This document shows, in pieces, positions 10,151 through 21,542 of a stretch of DNA of 64,000 nucleotides. Under the pieces are notes generated by a model, which did not search any database, was not told the DNA's origin, and worked only from the letters and a program-made list of their open reading frames with translations. The first letter of the stretch is position 1. Every line of letters begins with the position of its first letter. Made by a program: the position numbers and the translations under genes. This stretch comes from Budorcas taxicolor (Eukaryota; Chordata; Mammalia; Artiodactyla; Bovidae), in contig NC_068912.1 in the NCBI RefSeq assembly GCF_023091745.1, positions 62,462,567 through 62,526,566 of the forward strand, given 5' to 3'.

Positions 10151-13100
10151 TAGTAAAATTATACATTATAAACAAAAAATTATATTTTCTCTCTATCTGA
10201 CTCCAGAAATTGGAAATTCTTGGGTTTCCAGTAAATTTATCAAATGAGTTAAGAAGGTTATCTCACTAACAGGTACAAAAATCTCAAGGAATTTTTGAGA
10301 CCTTAAAAAGGAAAGAATTCACCTAGATTTGTTAGGCAAAATCTGTGATAAGCCTTTGGTATGAGTTTCCCAGCCCTGTTTTTATTTTAAAAGTTCAATC
10401 TGAGACTTGATAAATGTTTCAGCAAGATAAAAAGTCTATAATCAATTATGGTTATATAAATCATCAGACCAAAATTAGTGAGAACAGACATATTTTGCAA
10501 ACAAACTAGCCTTAATTTGGTTATATTTGATAAAAATAAGGGTAACTTTAGGGAGAAAAAGATATTTCAAAAAATGTTAATTCCCAGTTTGTTAATGGAG
10601 GTCTGCATCTAGTAAGACTCATTTCTTGGATAGTTCTTTGCTGTTATGTGATATTAATGGAAAATTTAATTGAATTCTTAAAGAACACCTAAGTTTGTTT
10701 CTGAAGCTTATCTCAGTAATCTATCTTTGGATGAGGATCAGATGCCTCATGACTGGAAAAAGACATAATTTAAGGGACTATCTCCAACCTGGATGAAAGG
10801 ACTTTTTTATCAGGTACTCTTAACTAGCTCATGCACGAAACTGAAGGGAAATTAACTTTTAGATTAATTCCCACGTCCAAAGGCCCCTATACTGGATTGG
10901 TCTATAGAGAAGACAGCTGACCTGTTCTCACCTTAAAATGATGCTCAAATGGAGGAGAAACTACACTACACCAGGATGAGAAGATGACAACATCAGAGGT
11001 AGACAGCTTGCCCAAGATGCTGGACCTAATTCATATGATCATTTATAATGTTTTCTTGACTTCTTAGACTTTTGCATATAAATCAAATGCTTTTCTATCA
11101 TAGGTCTGATCCTATGCTAATTTTAGAAATCAATCCAATTGTTGGGTTTGTGGCCAGTTAGCTGTGTCTAGTTCTGGGTTAGCTTGGTAAATTTCTCTAC
11201 TACAAGGTTCTAACTGGTTGGCCCTGAGAAAATTTACTTTAAAAAAAATTATAGTCGTATTCAGATCACTGTGATATTACTAGATGGGATCCCCTCACCA
11301 GGCCAGTTAATAATGCCTGCTCTGACTCTGGCCATAAATTTGAGCTTTCTTCTATTACTCAAGCTCAATCAGAGCAACAAGCAAAGTTTCAACAAAAGAG
11401 AAAAAAAATCTCCCACAATTATGAGATGGATTTATACAGATAACACCAGGCTATGGTAATTTAGGTTTGAAGTCTCCTCAATGTTGGAAACAATTAAATC
11501 ATACTAAGGATAATCAGTCTAGTAACACTAAAAAATTGGGCTATGTGCCTTATAGACAATGCCAATAAATAATTTCCCTGGAAGATAAAGATTCGTACAG
11601 AGCAGACTAAGTCAGATGACCTGGGATATACCGGGCTACATCTAATGGAAGCTCTTAAGTCTTACTCGTGACTTTACTAATACTGCTGGTTATGTTATTT
11701 ATATTTCACCTGTTTTACAGAATTGCTGTTTCTTACACTGCCAAATGTGTGACTGAGGCCTCTGATAGGATAATGTATAGTTCCACATGAGATCGATGAT
11801 GGTAACAGTGTAACACTAGATATGGGAAGAAGCAACAAGAGGGAATGTTTTCTTGGACCAAGAGGCTAGTAAGACTGGTGGTCCAGAGAATTTTGGATAC
11901 TGTTTTATGGCCTAGTCCAGTAACAGCACATTGAGTGGCCTGTGAACAAAATCTTTGCCAAACCTAAGAATGGACATTCTCAGCACCATAGGATAAAATG
12001 GTCATGAAATGCCCCCCTCAGAATCATGGTCAAGTTTATGAACCAAAAGGGGCTCTGCCAACTGAAGACTGACACTTGCCATCTACATCTACAAAGATTA
12101 AATCATGACCACTGCAACTGCCGACCTTCAGCTCCCCTGAAAGGAGTTCAGGGCAAAAATCAGGAATAAGGCACTCTGTGCTCTAGAAAAAAAAACTGGC
12201 AGAACAGGCCTTCAGATAGTTATATCTTTTTAGGAGAAGATTTTATGAGTCAGAATTCTTGCATCTTCTCATACCTAGAGAAACACTGACGTCATTAACA
12301 GTGAAATCTGCTTTGGCTATTAAGGAAAAGTTTACAATTAAAAGTCAAAATATAGTAGCTATGGTTCAAACATCCTGAGAAATAACTAGGTGATGCTATG
12401 GGTGTACTTTCAGATTAGACCTTGTATTGCTAAACACTTGAGTTTTCTGAGTCATGTCAGGCTTGGATGCCACCATTCTCAAAACAGTGTCTGCTGGAAG
12501 CTAGTAACTGCAACCTTACTTTTTATAAAACTAGGCAACTGGCTACCTGGCTACAAGTCTCCCTGAAGTGCCAGGTCCAGACTGGGTTTCAGGCCTATTC
12601 TTCTAAAAAGAAATGAGATTTATTTTGTCTACTAAATTCCAGTTATTACTCCTCCAACTACTTTTAACTGGGTCTGTTACATCAAAATGGCAGACCAAGG
12701 GATTGAGATTTTAATCATACAAGACTCAGATCTAGAACTTAAAACTCAGAAATACTTCCAGTTCAATGTCTACACTCCAAGCTGAGGCAGTCCTATGCTC
12801 CATTTTGACACGAAGTTATCACAGTCATAGTTGCCTAGTTCCCTAAATTGAAACTGAGTAGAACTCTGTGGGGCTCTGGAATAGAGATCTGTTCTGTGTT
12901 CTCCATTTCTCATCTGTAAGATATAGGCTTCAATCAGCCTCCTTGACCTTCCCTGAGTTCCAAAGGGTGGATTCAGACAATGGCTAATCATGGAAGAGAG
13001 GGGATACAGAAACAAGAGAAACACTCAAATGGTAGTACAGCCTCCAGACAGGGTCCTGGTTCCTACTCAAAGAAATATGCATAACAATGTGTTTGAGCCC

Positions 13101-13494
13101 CCACCCAGGTGGAGAATGGTAACTTCAGACTAAACACAAGATTCCTGGAGCAGAGCTCTGTTGCATCACCACGAACCAAAAAAAAAAGTCACAGACCCTG
13201 CAGCCCTCACCCCAAATGTTGCCTTCTGTTTCTGGGGACCAGTGATGACCATTCTGTTAGGTTTCCTGTTTGGCCCCTGGCTATTTCATCTCTGAGAGGA
13301 GCCAACAGTTTCAAACTAAATTGCTGTTATTACAAGGGTGAATGCTGGTTTCAGACAAAAAATACATTGACTTATATCAGGTAGAGAGAGACTTCTGCTC
13401 TTCTAGGCAGGCCTACGCCCACGCACAGCAGGAAGAAGTTACAGAAGAAAGAGACCTCTGCTCCAATTCCCAAGAAGTATCTTGAGTATGAAGT
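10151..13494 (+). other. degenerate ERV interior, no intact gene
   Basis: Between the BovB insertion and the polypurine tract no frame longer than about 90 codons belongs to a recognised retroviral protein. Apart from the tentative env-like patch at 11.1 kb I cannot assign subregions. The composition becomes less AT-rich towards 13 kb. Confidence 0.5.
11101..11260 (+). pseudogene. env surface-subunit-like remnant (tentative)
   Basis: One frame reads NQSNCWVCG near 11128-11154, then a Ser/Gly-rich stretch and GSNW, with several stops. A CWxC motif is typical of gammaretroviral surface glycoproteins. Position, upstream of the 3' LTR, fits env. It is broken by stops and no continuous env frame can be followed. 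Homology is inferred from one short motif. Confidence 0.3.
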
Positions 13495-13509
13495 CTCTCA
13501 GGGGGGAGC
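13495..13509 (+). promoter_or_regulatory. polypurine tract of the ERV
   Basis: CTCTCAGGGGGGAGC directly abuts the TGTTAGGGG start of the 3' LTR. A G-rich purine run here is where plus-strand DNA synthesis would prime. Confidence 0.7.
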
Positions 13510-13975
13510 TGTTAGGGGAAGCACACTGATTGAAACCTTCCACCCTGGCCAGGCACCATAGTAACCATTTGCATAAGTTGTTTTATGACACAAGATCATA
13601 AGGAACATGAAACTGATAAGCCTCCACCAACTGGAACAGTCCAGGAAAGGTCAAAAGGAGACACCACAGGTCCAACCACCTCCCAGACTCCTCCTCTCTG
13701 GCATCCATCTTGGCTGAACAAGGCGTGCACCGCCAGGAAGGACTCTGAGTCAGAATGATTGGCTAAAGACAACCAGGAAACTAATCCCATCACCATAACC
13801 CATGTGGCAGAGCAGTTCTCCTGGGTTCCCTTACCCTTCTGCTCTCCACCTGGGTGCCCCTTTCCAATAAAATCTCTTGCTTTGTCAGCACATGTGTCTC
13901 CTCAGACAATTCATTTCCAAGTGTTAGACAAGAGCCCGGTTTCGGGCCCTGGAAGGGGTCCCCTTTCCTGCAACA
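13510..13975 (+). mobile_element. 3' LTR, complete (466 bp)
   Basis: Runs TGTTAGGGG...CAACA, ending in CA. It contains the 371 bp missing from the 5' LTR. An AATAAA at 13866-13871 can serve as poly(A) signal and, as AATAAAA, could also resemble a weak TATA element. Its last 68 bp match the tail of the 5' LTR with scattered changes, mostly transitions. Confidence 0.9.
13866..13871 (+). terminator. ERV poly(A) signal
   Basis: AATAAA about 110 bp before the 3' LTR end, followed by a T/G-rich stretch (CTTGCTTTGTC). This is the expected placement at the U3/R boundary of a class I LTR. Confidence 0.65.
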
Positions 13976-14116
13976 AATCTGCAAGCTAGTGTATGGCTTC
14001 ATTAGAATAGAATCTACTTTCTATTCCAAAGTTTTCTAGGATTTCACTCTGCTTGTTAATATAACAAAGTATGAAAACTTCCTGGTTTCCTGGGTATAAA
14101 GTTTGGTCATATAAAC

Positions 14117-14291
14117 CAGGGATCCCCATGCCTCCGGGCCTCATACTGGCACCTTCCATGAGATCAGTGGCAGCAACAGATTAGAAATAAAGTGTACAAT
14201 ATATGTAATGCTCTTGAATTATCCTCGCCACTCCCAGTTCTGGAAAAATTGTTTTCCATGAAATTGGTCCCTGGTACTACAAAGGTTGGGG
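14117..14291. mobile_element. hAT-like non-autonomous DNA transposon remnant
   Basis: Begins CAGGGATCCCCA and ends CCCTGGTAC...AAAGGTTGGGG, an imperfect inverted terminal pair of the CAGGGGTCCCCAACC type. It is flanked by identical 8-bp ATATAAAC at 14109-14116 and 14292-14299. Eight-base TSDs are characteristic of hAT elements. The last few bases of the right terminus appear lost. Confidence 0.6.
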
Positions 14292-14299
14292 ATATAAAC

Positions 14300-15245
14300 A
14301 AGTTAATCTTTAATCCAGTTTATTTTAAATTAGATCATGCTTTTTAAAATGTAGGTGAATAATCTGGTGAGAACCAAGGAACCTACATGTAAATTCAAGC
14401 GGGTAGAGGAACACTGGAGAAAAATCTAGACGAGCATAAAATGAGGAGACACAGAGAAGAGATAGCATTACATGATTGTATTACAGACTTCTCAGCCAGA
14501 AGGATGCTTTTCTGGTACAGACCAGAAAATTATCAGGGCAGCAACACATCTTGGTGTTAGGGATATTAGTCTCAAAGTACCTACAGAAACCTTCATTCCT
14601 CTGAAGGTAAAACACTGACAATTTCTTGACCAGCCTTGCTGATAATTTCATTTCCCAGAAGGCAGAGTAAGTAGTAAGGGGAACTCTATTCTGGACCCAG
14701 TTCTGACAGAAACTAGTAGGTAAAAATGGAAAAGATTGGGACCTTGGGAAAAAGCAGCCATGCGCTCTTGATGTTTGATGTAAGCAGTGTTCTGCATATA
14801 CAAACACAAATGATTCTAATGAGCAAGAAAATGAGGAGGAAACTAGAGAAACCAGTGTGCTGCACAGGGACCTACTGTCAGGCTCTGAATTTCAAACAGC
14901 ATGTGCAAAAGGTGGTAAAAAGGGACATGAAATCAAGCACAGATATTAGAGAGTAGCATAGACCCATAAAAATAACATCAGCAAGACTAAAGCACAAAAT
15001 AAGCTGGGGCTTGTGAAAAAGGCTAGAGAGAACCAAAAATGATCTCCTTAGCATGAAATGAGATATAATATTCGTACAGGAGCAGGCCTATTTTCTAAAG
15101 TTGAAAAAGTAAAAATCATTCATGAACTAGAGAAAGCAAAATGTCTTTACCCCTTTGTGTTTCTTCCCTGCTGGTTCATTCATATCTCTGCTAGTATGTC
15201 ACCTCTTCAGAGAGGACCCAGACCACGCTTCCTAAAATAATTCCC
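14300..15245. other. nothing recognised
   Basis: No repeat family or exon recognised. The open frames over 14481-14956 lie on both strands of the same bases and have no domain. Confidence 0.5.
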
Positions 15246-15445
15246 TCTAACATTCTCTAACCCTTAAAATTTTCATTCCTCTAATCACTGGCCACCATTA
15301 TTTTACATATTTCAGCTACTTCTTTCTCCTGTATTAGGATGTAAGCTCTATGAGTGCAAGGACTTTGATTTGTTCAGTACAGTATATCCAGGCCTTGTAT
15401 GAACCAAGCCCTATTCAATATATATTTTTTGAATGAATAAAATCT
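15246..15445 (+). mobile_element. L2 LINE 3' end
   Basis: Shows the L2 3' order: pyrimidine-rich start, GATGTAAGCTCTATGAGTGC...AGGACT, then a degenerate tail ending TTTTTTGAATGAATAAA. Typical strongly diverged ancient copy. Confidence 0.75.
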
Positions 15446-15504
15446 GACCACTAGACACTGGCTAAAACTGGAAAAACACAATAAGTAAAGGGATTATAAC
15501 ACAG

Positions 15505-15705
15505 GCAACATTTATTGAGTGCTTAATAGATATCATGCACTCAGTATATACATTCACTCATTTAATCATCATAGCAACTCTATAAAGTAAGCATTATATC
15601 AGGTTGAATAATCTGATACAACTAGAGAAGTATTGAGCTAGGATTTGAGGCAAAATATCAATAGTTAAGACTACAGTTTAAGTACCTCACCTGTATGCTC
15701 TACTG
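15505..15705 (-). mobile_element. MIR SINE
   Basis: Complement of MIR: AACATTTATTGAGTGCTTA, then CACTCATTTAATCATCATAGCAA, then a GAGCTAGGATTTGAGGCA segment corresponding to the B-box side. Confidence 0.8.
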
Positions 15706-16411
15706 GGAGACCCTGACTAGTCTAGCTGATCATATGCCTCTTGGCCTCTATGAATTTCTACCAGAGACTTCTAAATGAGATGGAGTATTTAGTTAATTAC
15801 CTTTGAGAAAATACAGTAGAGGGGATAAGCAGAATGCTTTATATTCAAAAATGGCAGAGTCTGCCAACTTCAGATCCATGCAACTGATGTTGCATGGGGG
15901 AAAATTACTTAGATCATACTTAGACAATTTTGTGAGCATTTTTAAAAAGTGGTTATTAGGAAAAAGTGTAAATTCAGCAAGAATAAGCTATTCAGCCCAA
16001 TTTTATATGTTCTGTTCTATAAAGTTAATAGACTAGCATATCAATGTACTAGATATCTGGTAATATTATATGTTTTCATATCTGGCTGAATGATTGCACC
16101 CAATGCAGTTTTAATTAATCTATGTCACTCTGGAGGAGGGTTTGTCCAGAGATAAACCACTGGCCTCTGTCTCTGGCCTTGTCTGATGAGAACATATTTA
16201 TCAATGACTGAGGTAAAACTCTAAGACATTTCTATCAAAAATCAGTTTCATGAGATAAGGAAGGTGATTAAATACACTGGATTAGAAGATTAAGGAAGTT
16301 CTTAACAACTAGAAGATGAACAAAATCTAACAATGTGCAACTTGGTTGGAATAATTGTGAAGTCCTGTCTTGGGACCAAAACACCAACTGCCTAAATTTG
16401 ATCTGAGGGAT
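15706..16411. other. nothing recognised
   Basis: AT-rich DNA with no repeat or coding feature that I can support. Confidence 0.45.
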
Positions 16412-16421
16412 ATGTGACTTA

Positions 16422-16636
16422 AGTGAAGTGAAGTGAAGTTGCTCAGTCGTGTCCCACTCTTTGCAACCCCATGGACTGTAGCACACTAGGCTCCTTGGTC
16501 CATGGGATTTTCCAGGCATGAATATTGGAGTGGGTTGCTATTTCCTTCTCCAGGGGATCTTCCCAACCCAGGGATCGAACCCAGGTCTCCTGCATTGTAG
16601 GCAGATGCTTTACCATCTGAGCTACCAGGAAAGTCC
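16422..16636 (-). mobile_element. Bov-tA SINE
   Basis: Complement of Bov-tA. It starts on the plus strand with GTGAAGTGAAGTGAAGTTGC, carries the complement of an intact B box (GGGATCGAACCC) and ends with the complement of the GGACTTTCC head. A perfect 10-bp TSD, ATGTGACTTA, lies at 16412-16421 and 16637-16646. Confidence 0.95.
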
Positions 16637-16707
16637 ATGTGACTTAGTACTCAGGGGAAAACAGAGGAACTTTTTCAGCAGTGGATCAATGGTATAATAT
16701 GATTACA

Positions 16708-16780
16708 AGAAGGATGAGGAGGAGGGAGAGGAAAAGGAGGAAAGGAAGAATAAAGAGAGAAGAAAAAGATGAAAAAGAAC
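16708..16780 (+). repeat. purine (GA)-rich tract
   Basis: About 73 bp almost entirely G and A (GGATGAGGAGGAGGGAGAGG and similar) with few T and no C. Low complexity, not a clean microsatellite. Confidence 0.75.
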
Positions 16781-16939
16781 AAATTTGGCCACATTAATTT
16801 GTGATCTGCATAGTATAATGGAGGACATAATCTGACTAATTTCAAGCTGTTCAGATTACCATGCTCAATTCTGAGAGCAAGATTTTCAGGAAGATATGAA
16901 TGAAAAGATGAGACAACTTCTAGCAGTCTGTGTGGCAAA

Positions 16940-17137
16940 GGGACTTCCCTGATAGCTCAGTTGGTAAAGAATCTGCCTGCAATTCAGGAGACCCTGGTTC
17001 AATTCCTGGGTCAGGAAGACCCCCTGTAGAAGGAGTAAGCTACCCACTCCAGTATTCTAGCCTGAAGAATTCCAAGGACTGCATAGTCCATGGGGTCACC
17101 AAGAGTCCAACACAACTGAGCAAATTTTCACTTTCAT
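16940..17137 (+). mobile_element. Bov-tA SINE
   Basis: Head GGGACTTCCCTGATAGCTCA, a B box with GGTTCAATTCC, and a tail ending TTTTCACTTTCAT. No unambiguous TSD. Confidence 0.92.
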
Positions 17138-17204
17138 AGGAAAAAGGTTAGAAGAACTGAGGAACTTTTATATTGAAAGTTGTTACACTATAAAGAAAAT
17201 AATA

Positions 17205-17430
17205 ATAATTTGAATCATTATTCATCATTTTTTATTCACTAGGCTTGGAGCTAATCATTTTATATTAATTAATGCTACCTACAACCCGAATAATAGGTTC
17301 TGTTTATAGAATAGAAAACAGAAACTGAGAGAGATTGAGTAACATATCCAAGACCATAAATGCTAGTGAATGATAATGCTTCAATTTGCACCCGTCTGTC
17401 TCCAGTATTGCCCACTTATCCTCTATAACA
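17205..17430 (-). mobile_element. MIR SINE
   Basis: Complement of MIR with a recognisable AGAAACTGAGAGAGATTGAG...AACATATCCAAGACCATA core and the TGCACCCGTCTGTCTCCAG region on the right. Confidence 0.65.
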
Positions 17431-17944
17431 GACTCCTTCCAATAGATGGAAACTAAAATAAATTATGTATGTGTGTATATGTTCACATATGATAAAATTA
17501 TGTGAAATAAGTGAAATAACAGAGAATCAAAACTATTTACAGTATAGAAAAACCAGAAATAGATATATCAAAAATTTTAATATGATTGTTTTCAGTACTG
17601 GCAAAATAGCTAATTCTGCCTTTCAATTTTCCATATTTTCTTTACTAAACCTATCCTAAATTTATAAAAATATCACCCATATTTTTTAATTAAAAAAGTA
17701 TTGAAAGAAGGTTTAGCTTTATTCTGAATGGCCCAAAGAGACAAAATTAAGAAGCTGCAAGATATAATTAGGCCTATTTCAAAATAAAAACAGAACCTCT
17801 TTTAGTCAGACTTTTTCAGAGATATAGCTTGATAGAGAAAATACTGATTTTCCTATCTGTGGAGATGCTAACCCAAGTCTGAAAGGACTAAAATGTTATT
17901 GTTCTTTGTGGTTAAGATGATAATCTGAAGGATCCATGATGTTA
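17431..17944. other. AT-rich DNA, nothing recognised
   Basis: No supported feature up to the BovB target site. Confidence 0.45.
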
Positions 17945-17952
17945 GACACATA

Positions 17953-20236
17953 GTTCAGTTCAGTTCAGTTGCTCAGTTGTGTCCAACTATTTGCGAGCCC
18001 ATGGACTGCAGCATGCCAGGCTTTCCTGTCCATCACCGACTCCCAGAGTGTGCTCAACTTCATGTCTATTGCGTCGGTGATGCCATCCAACCATCTCATC
18101 CTCTATAGTCCCCTTCTCCTGCCCTCAATCTTTCCCAGCATCAGGGTCTTTTCCAATGAGTCAGTACTTTGCACCAGGTGGCCAAAATATTGGAGTTTCA
18201 GCTTCAGCATCGTTCCTTCCAGTGAATATTCAGGACTGATTTCCTTTAGGATGAACTGCTTGGATCTCTTTGCAGTCCAAGGGACTCTCAAGAGTCTTCT
18301 CCAACACCACAGTTCAAAAGCATCTATTCTTCAGCACTCAGCTTTCTTTATAGTCCAACTCTCACATCCATACATGACTACTGGAAAAACCATAGCTTTG
18401 ACTAGACAGACCTTTGTTGGTAAAGTAATGTCTCTGCTTTTTAATATGTTGTCTATGTTGGTCATAGCTTTTCTTCCAAGGAGCAAGTGTCTTTTAATTT
18501 CATGGCTGCAGTCATCACCATTTGTGGTGATTTTGGAGACCCCCAAAATAAAATCTCTCACTGTTTCCATTGTTTCCCCATCTATTTGCCATTAAGTGAT
18601 GGGACCAGATGCCATGATCTTAGTTTTCTGAATGTTGAGCTTTAAGCCAACTTTTTCACTCTCCTCTTTCACTTTCAACAAGAGGCTCCTTAGTTCTTCT
18701 TTGCTTTATGCAATAAGGGTGGTGTCATCTGCATATCTGAGGTTATGGAAATTTCTCCTGGCAATCTTGATTCCAGCTTGTGCTTCAGGCAGCGTGGCAT
18801 TGTGTATGATGTACTCTGCATAGAAGTTAAATAAGCAGGGTGACAATATACAGCCTTGATGTACTCCTTTTCTGATTTGGAACCAGTCTGTTGTTCTAAC
18901 TGTTGCTTCTTGACCTACATACAGATTTCTCAGACCTACATACAGATTTCTCAGGAGACAGGTCAGGTGGTCTGGTATCTCTTGAAGAATTTTCCAGTTT
19001 ATTGTGATTCACACAGTCAAAGGCTTTGGTGTAGTCAATAAAGCAGAAGTAGATGGTTTTCTGGACCTCTCTGGCTTTTTTGATGATCCAGCGGATGTTA
19101 GCAATTTGATCTCTGGTTCCTCTGCCTTTTCTAAAACCAGCTTGAACATCTGGAAGTTCACGGTTCACATATTGTTGAAGCCTGGCTTGGAGAATTTTGA
19201 GCATTATTTTGCTAGTGTGTCAGATGAGTGCAGATGTGCAGTAGTTTGAACATTATTTGGCATTGCCTTTCTTAGCGATTGGAATGAAAACTGACCTTTT
19301 CCAGTCCGGTGGCCACTGCTGGATTTCCAGATTTGCTGGCTCTTTGAGTGCAGTACCTTCACAACATCATCTTTTAGAATTTGAAATTTAAAAAAAAAAG
19401 AATTTGAAATAGCTCAGCTTGAATGCCATCACCTCCACTAGCTTTGTTCATAGTGATGCTTCCTAAGGCCCACTGGTCTTCCCATTCTAGGATGTCTTGC
19501 TCTAGTCCAGCAATCACACCATCATGGGCGTCTGGGTCATGAAGATCTTTTTCTGTATAATTCTTCTGTGTATACTCGCCATCTCTTCTTACTATCTTCT
19601 GCTTCTGTTGGGTCCATGCCATTTTTGTCCTTTATTCTGCTCTTCTTTGCATGAGATGTTCCCTTGGTATCTCTAATTTTCTTGAAGAGATCTCTAGTCT
19701 TTCCCATTCTATTTTTCCCTCTATTTCTTTGCATTGATCACTGAGGAAGGCTTTCTTATCTTTCCTTGCTATTCTTTGGAACTCTACATTCAAATGGTTA
19801 TATCTTTCCTTTTCTCCTTTGCCTTTAGCTTCTCTTCTTTTCTCAGCTATTTGTAAGGCCTCCTCAGACAGCCATTTTGCCTTTCTCTTTTGGGGGGGAT
19901 GGTCTTGATCCCTTCCTGCTGTACAATGTCACGAACCTCCATCCATAGTTTTTCATGCACTCTGTCTATCAGATCTGACCCCTTGAACCTATTTGTCACT
20001 TCCGCTGTATAATTGTAAGGAATTTGATTTAGGTCATACCTGAATGGTCTAGTGGTTTTCCCTACTTTCTTCAGTTTAAGTCTGAATTTGGCAATAAAGA
20101 GTTCATGATCTCAGCCACAGTCAGCTACCAGTCTTGTTTTTGCTGACGGTATAGAGCTTCTACCTCTTTGACTGCAAAGAATATAATCAATCTGATTTCG
20201 GTATTGACCATCTGGTGATGTTCATGTGTAGAGTTC
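17953..20236 (-). mobile_element. BovB LINE, longest copy (2.28 kb)
   Basis: The longest copy lying wholly in the window, with its 3' end at 17953. An 8-bp TSD, GACACATA, lies at 17945-17952 and 20237-20244. Read on the minus strand it runs from the end of the endonuclease domain, through the linker and reverse transcriptase, to the ORF2 C terminus. Motif A is visible (FIDYTKAFDCVNH, within 18896-19204), as are the linker (SITMNKASGGDGI) and the C-terminal CESWTIKKAE. In the endonuclease end the Ser codon before the catalytic Asp-His is a stop (TGA). Further frameshifts and stops, and an internal duplication, make it dead. Confidence 0.95.
18912..18953 (-). repeat. 21-bp tandem duplication inside BovB ORF2
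   Basis: The 21-mer GACCTACATACAGATTTCTCA occurs twice head to tail (18912-18932 and 18933-18953). It duplicates seven codons in frame (SEKSVCR twice in the minus-strand reading). Confidence 0.95.
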
Positions 20237-20244
20237 GACACATA

Positions 20245-21058
20245 AACCAGGAAAAAATAAGTCAAGAACTAGGTAGTTGGTTAATATATTACTTCATACT
20301 GAGGTCTTTAAGTCTGCTTAAATGGTCTAATTTTATAAATACTTTAAATAAAATATTTGTGTAATGAATACATGAATTATACATTTAGAACAGGAAAAGT
20401 AGACCATGGAATATTATATTTTGTACCAAGCTTTCTGAAAAGTATACACAGGTTGCAAAGACTCTACTGAAAAAGGTCATGCTCATTTGTTTGTTCAAGT
20501 TCCAAGATACTCCTGGCTGTTGACATCTGAACAGAAAATAAGTGGTCCCTCTAGGAAGTTTGGTTTGGGCATGATCTCTTCTCATACACTTTACCTCACT
20601 GACTCCATTCCAGGCTCCTGTAAGTATCCCTCTTTTTTTTTCTTTTCTTTTAAACCAGTACTTCTGTTAACTGAAAACTTCACAAAGTCAGCAATCATGT
20701 CTGTTTTAATCTACTTATATGATGGTTGATATAATAGACACAAAACAAACATCAGTAGAATTAATCAATTTGGCTGATACATTCAGCAAGTTTTTCTTTT
20801 GTTGTCTAAGGATGGTTAGAAAGGGTGCCTTTGATTCTAAGTATTGACTAATAGCAGAGTTTGTCTCTAAGTATTGCCGTCATTTGTTATCTTTTTCTAG
20901 ATTCATGTTTTCTGTCTGTAAGTAGATACAAAGAGCCACTGGTTTAGGTCTTGAAGCTGTTCTTTTTCTTTAAATAAGAAAAACCAAAAATAAAATAAAA
21001 TAAAAAAAGAAAAACAGTAGGTTTTTCCATTCAGAGTACAAAGTTGTCAAGTTTTTCC
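20245..21058. other. nothing recognised
   Basis: AT-rich DNA with a T/C run at about 20630-20650 and an A-rich stretch at about 20985-21015. No exon or named repeat. Confidence 0.45.
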
Positions 21059-21070
21059 GTATGATATGTG

Positions 21071-21284
21071 CTATGAGCTAAATCACTTCAGATTTTGTGT
21101 GATCCTATGGACTGTAGCCTGCCAGGTTCCTCTGTCCATGGAATTCTCCAGACAAGAATACTGGAGTAGGTTACCATTTCCTTCTCTAGGGGATCTTTCC
21201 CACCCAGGGATCAAAGCAGCATCTATTAGGTTTCCTGCATTGGCTAGTTCTTTACCACTAGCACACCACTTGCAGAGCCCTTCT
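21071..21284 (-). mobile_element. Bov-tA SINE
   Basis: Complement of Bov-tA with a degraded B box (GGGATCAAAGC on the plus strand). TSD GTATGATATGTG (21059-21070) and GTATGATAGGTG (21285-21296), one mismatch in 12. Confidence 0.9.
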
Positions 21285-21327
21285 GTATGATAGGTGTATA
21301 AATTAAGCTTACAATATGGAGAATTAG

Positions 21328-21530
21328 GGGCCTCCCAGGTGGCACTAGTGGTAAAGAACAATGCCAATGTGAGACACAGGTTCCATACCTGAGTCAGTAA
21401 AATCCCCAGGAGGCAGACAGGGCAACCCACTTCAGTACTGTTGCCTGGAGAATCTCATGGACAGAGAAACCTGGTGGGCTACAGTGCACGGGGTTGCAGA
21501 GTCAGACACGACTGAAGCAACTGAGCATGC
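21328..21530 (+). mobile_element. Bov-tA SINE
   Basis: Head GGGCCTCCCAGGTGGCACTA, degraded B box, tail GACACGACTGAAGCAACTGA. TSD ATGGAGAATTAG (21316-21327) and ATGGAGGACTAG (21531-21542), two mismatches in 12. It is oriented opposite to its neighbour 43 bp away. Confidence 0.9.
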
Positions 21531-21542
21531 ATGGAGGACTAG

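Larger units (their letters stand above)
6948..13975 (+). mobile_element. class I endogenous retrovirus, degenerate provirus
   Basis: A provirus in plus orientation. Order: a shortened 5' LTR (6948-7042), a tRNA-Arg-type primer binding site, a leader with a splice donor, a degenerate interior with two BovB pieces, a G-rich polypurine tract, and a complete 466-bp 3' LTR. Both LTRs share TGTTAGGGG...CAACA termini. The flanking tetranucleotides ACTC (6944-6947) and AATC (13976-13979) are a plausible 4-bp TSD with one mismatch; 4 bp is usual for gammaretroviruses. I find no intact gag, pro-pol or env frame. Much of 7.9-10.7 kb is AT-rich and non-coding. It is a fossil; the provirus structure is seen, and the class assignment is inferred from the LTR and TSD pattern. 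Confidence 0.85.

Noticed and set aside
12770..13384. Open frames near the ERV 3' end as possible env transmembrane subunit
   Set aside because: I could not find an immunosuppressive-domain-like or CX6CC pattern in any frame, and the frames lie on opposite strands.
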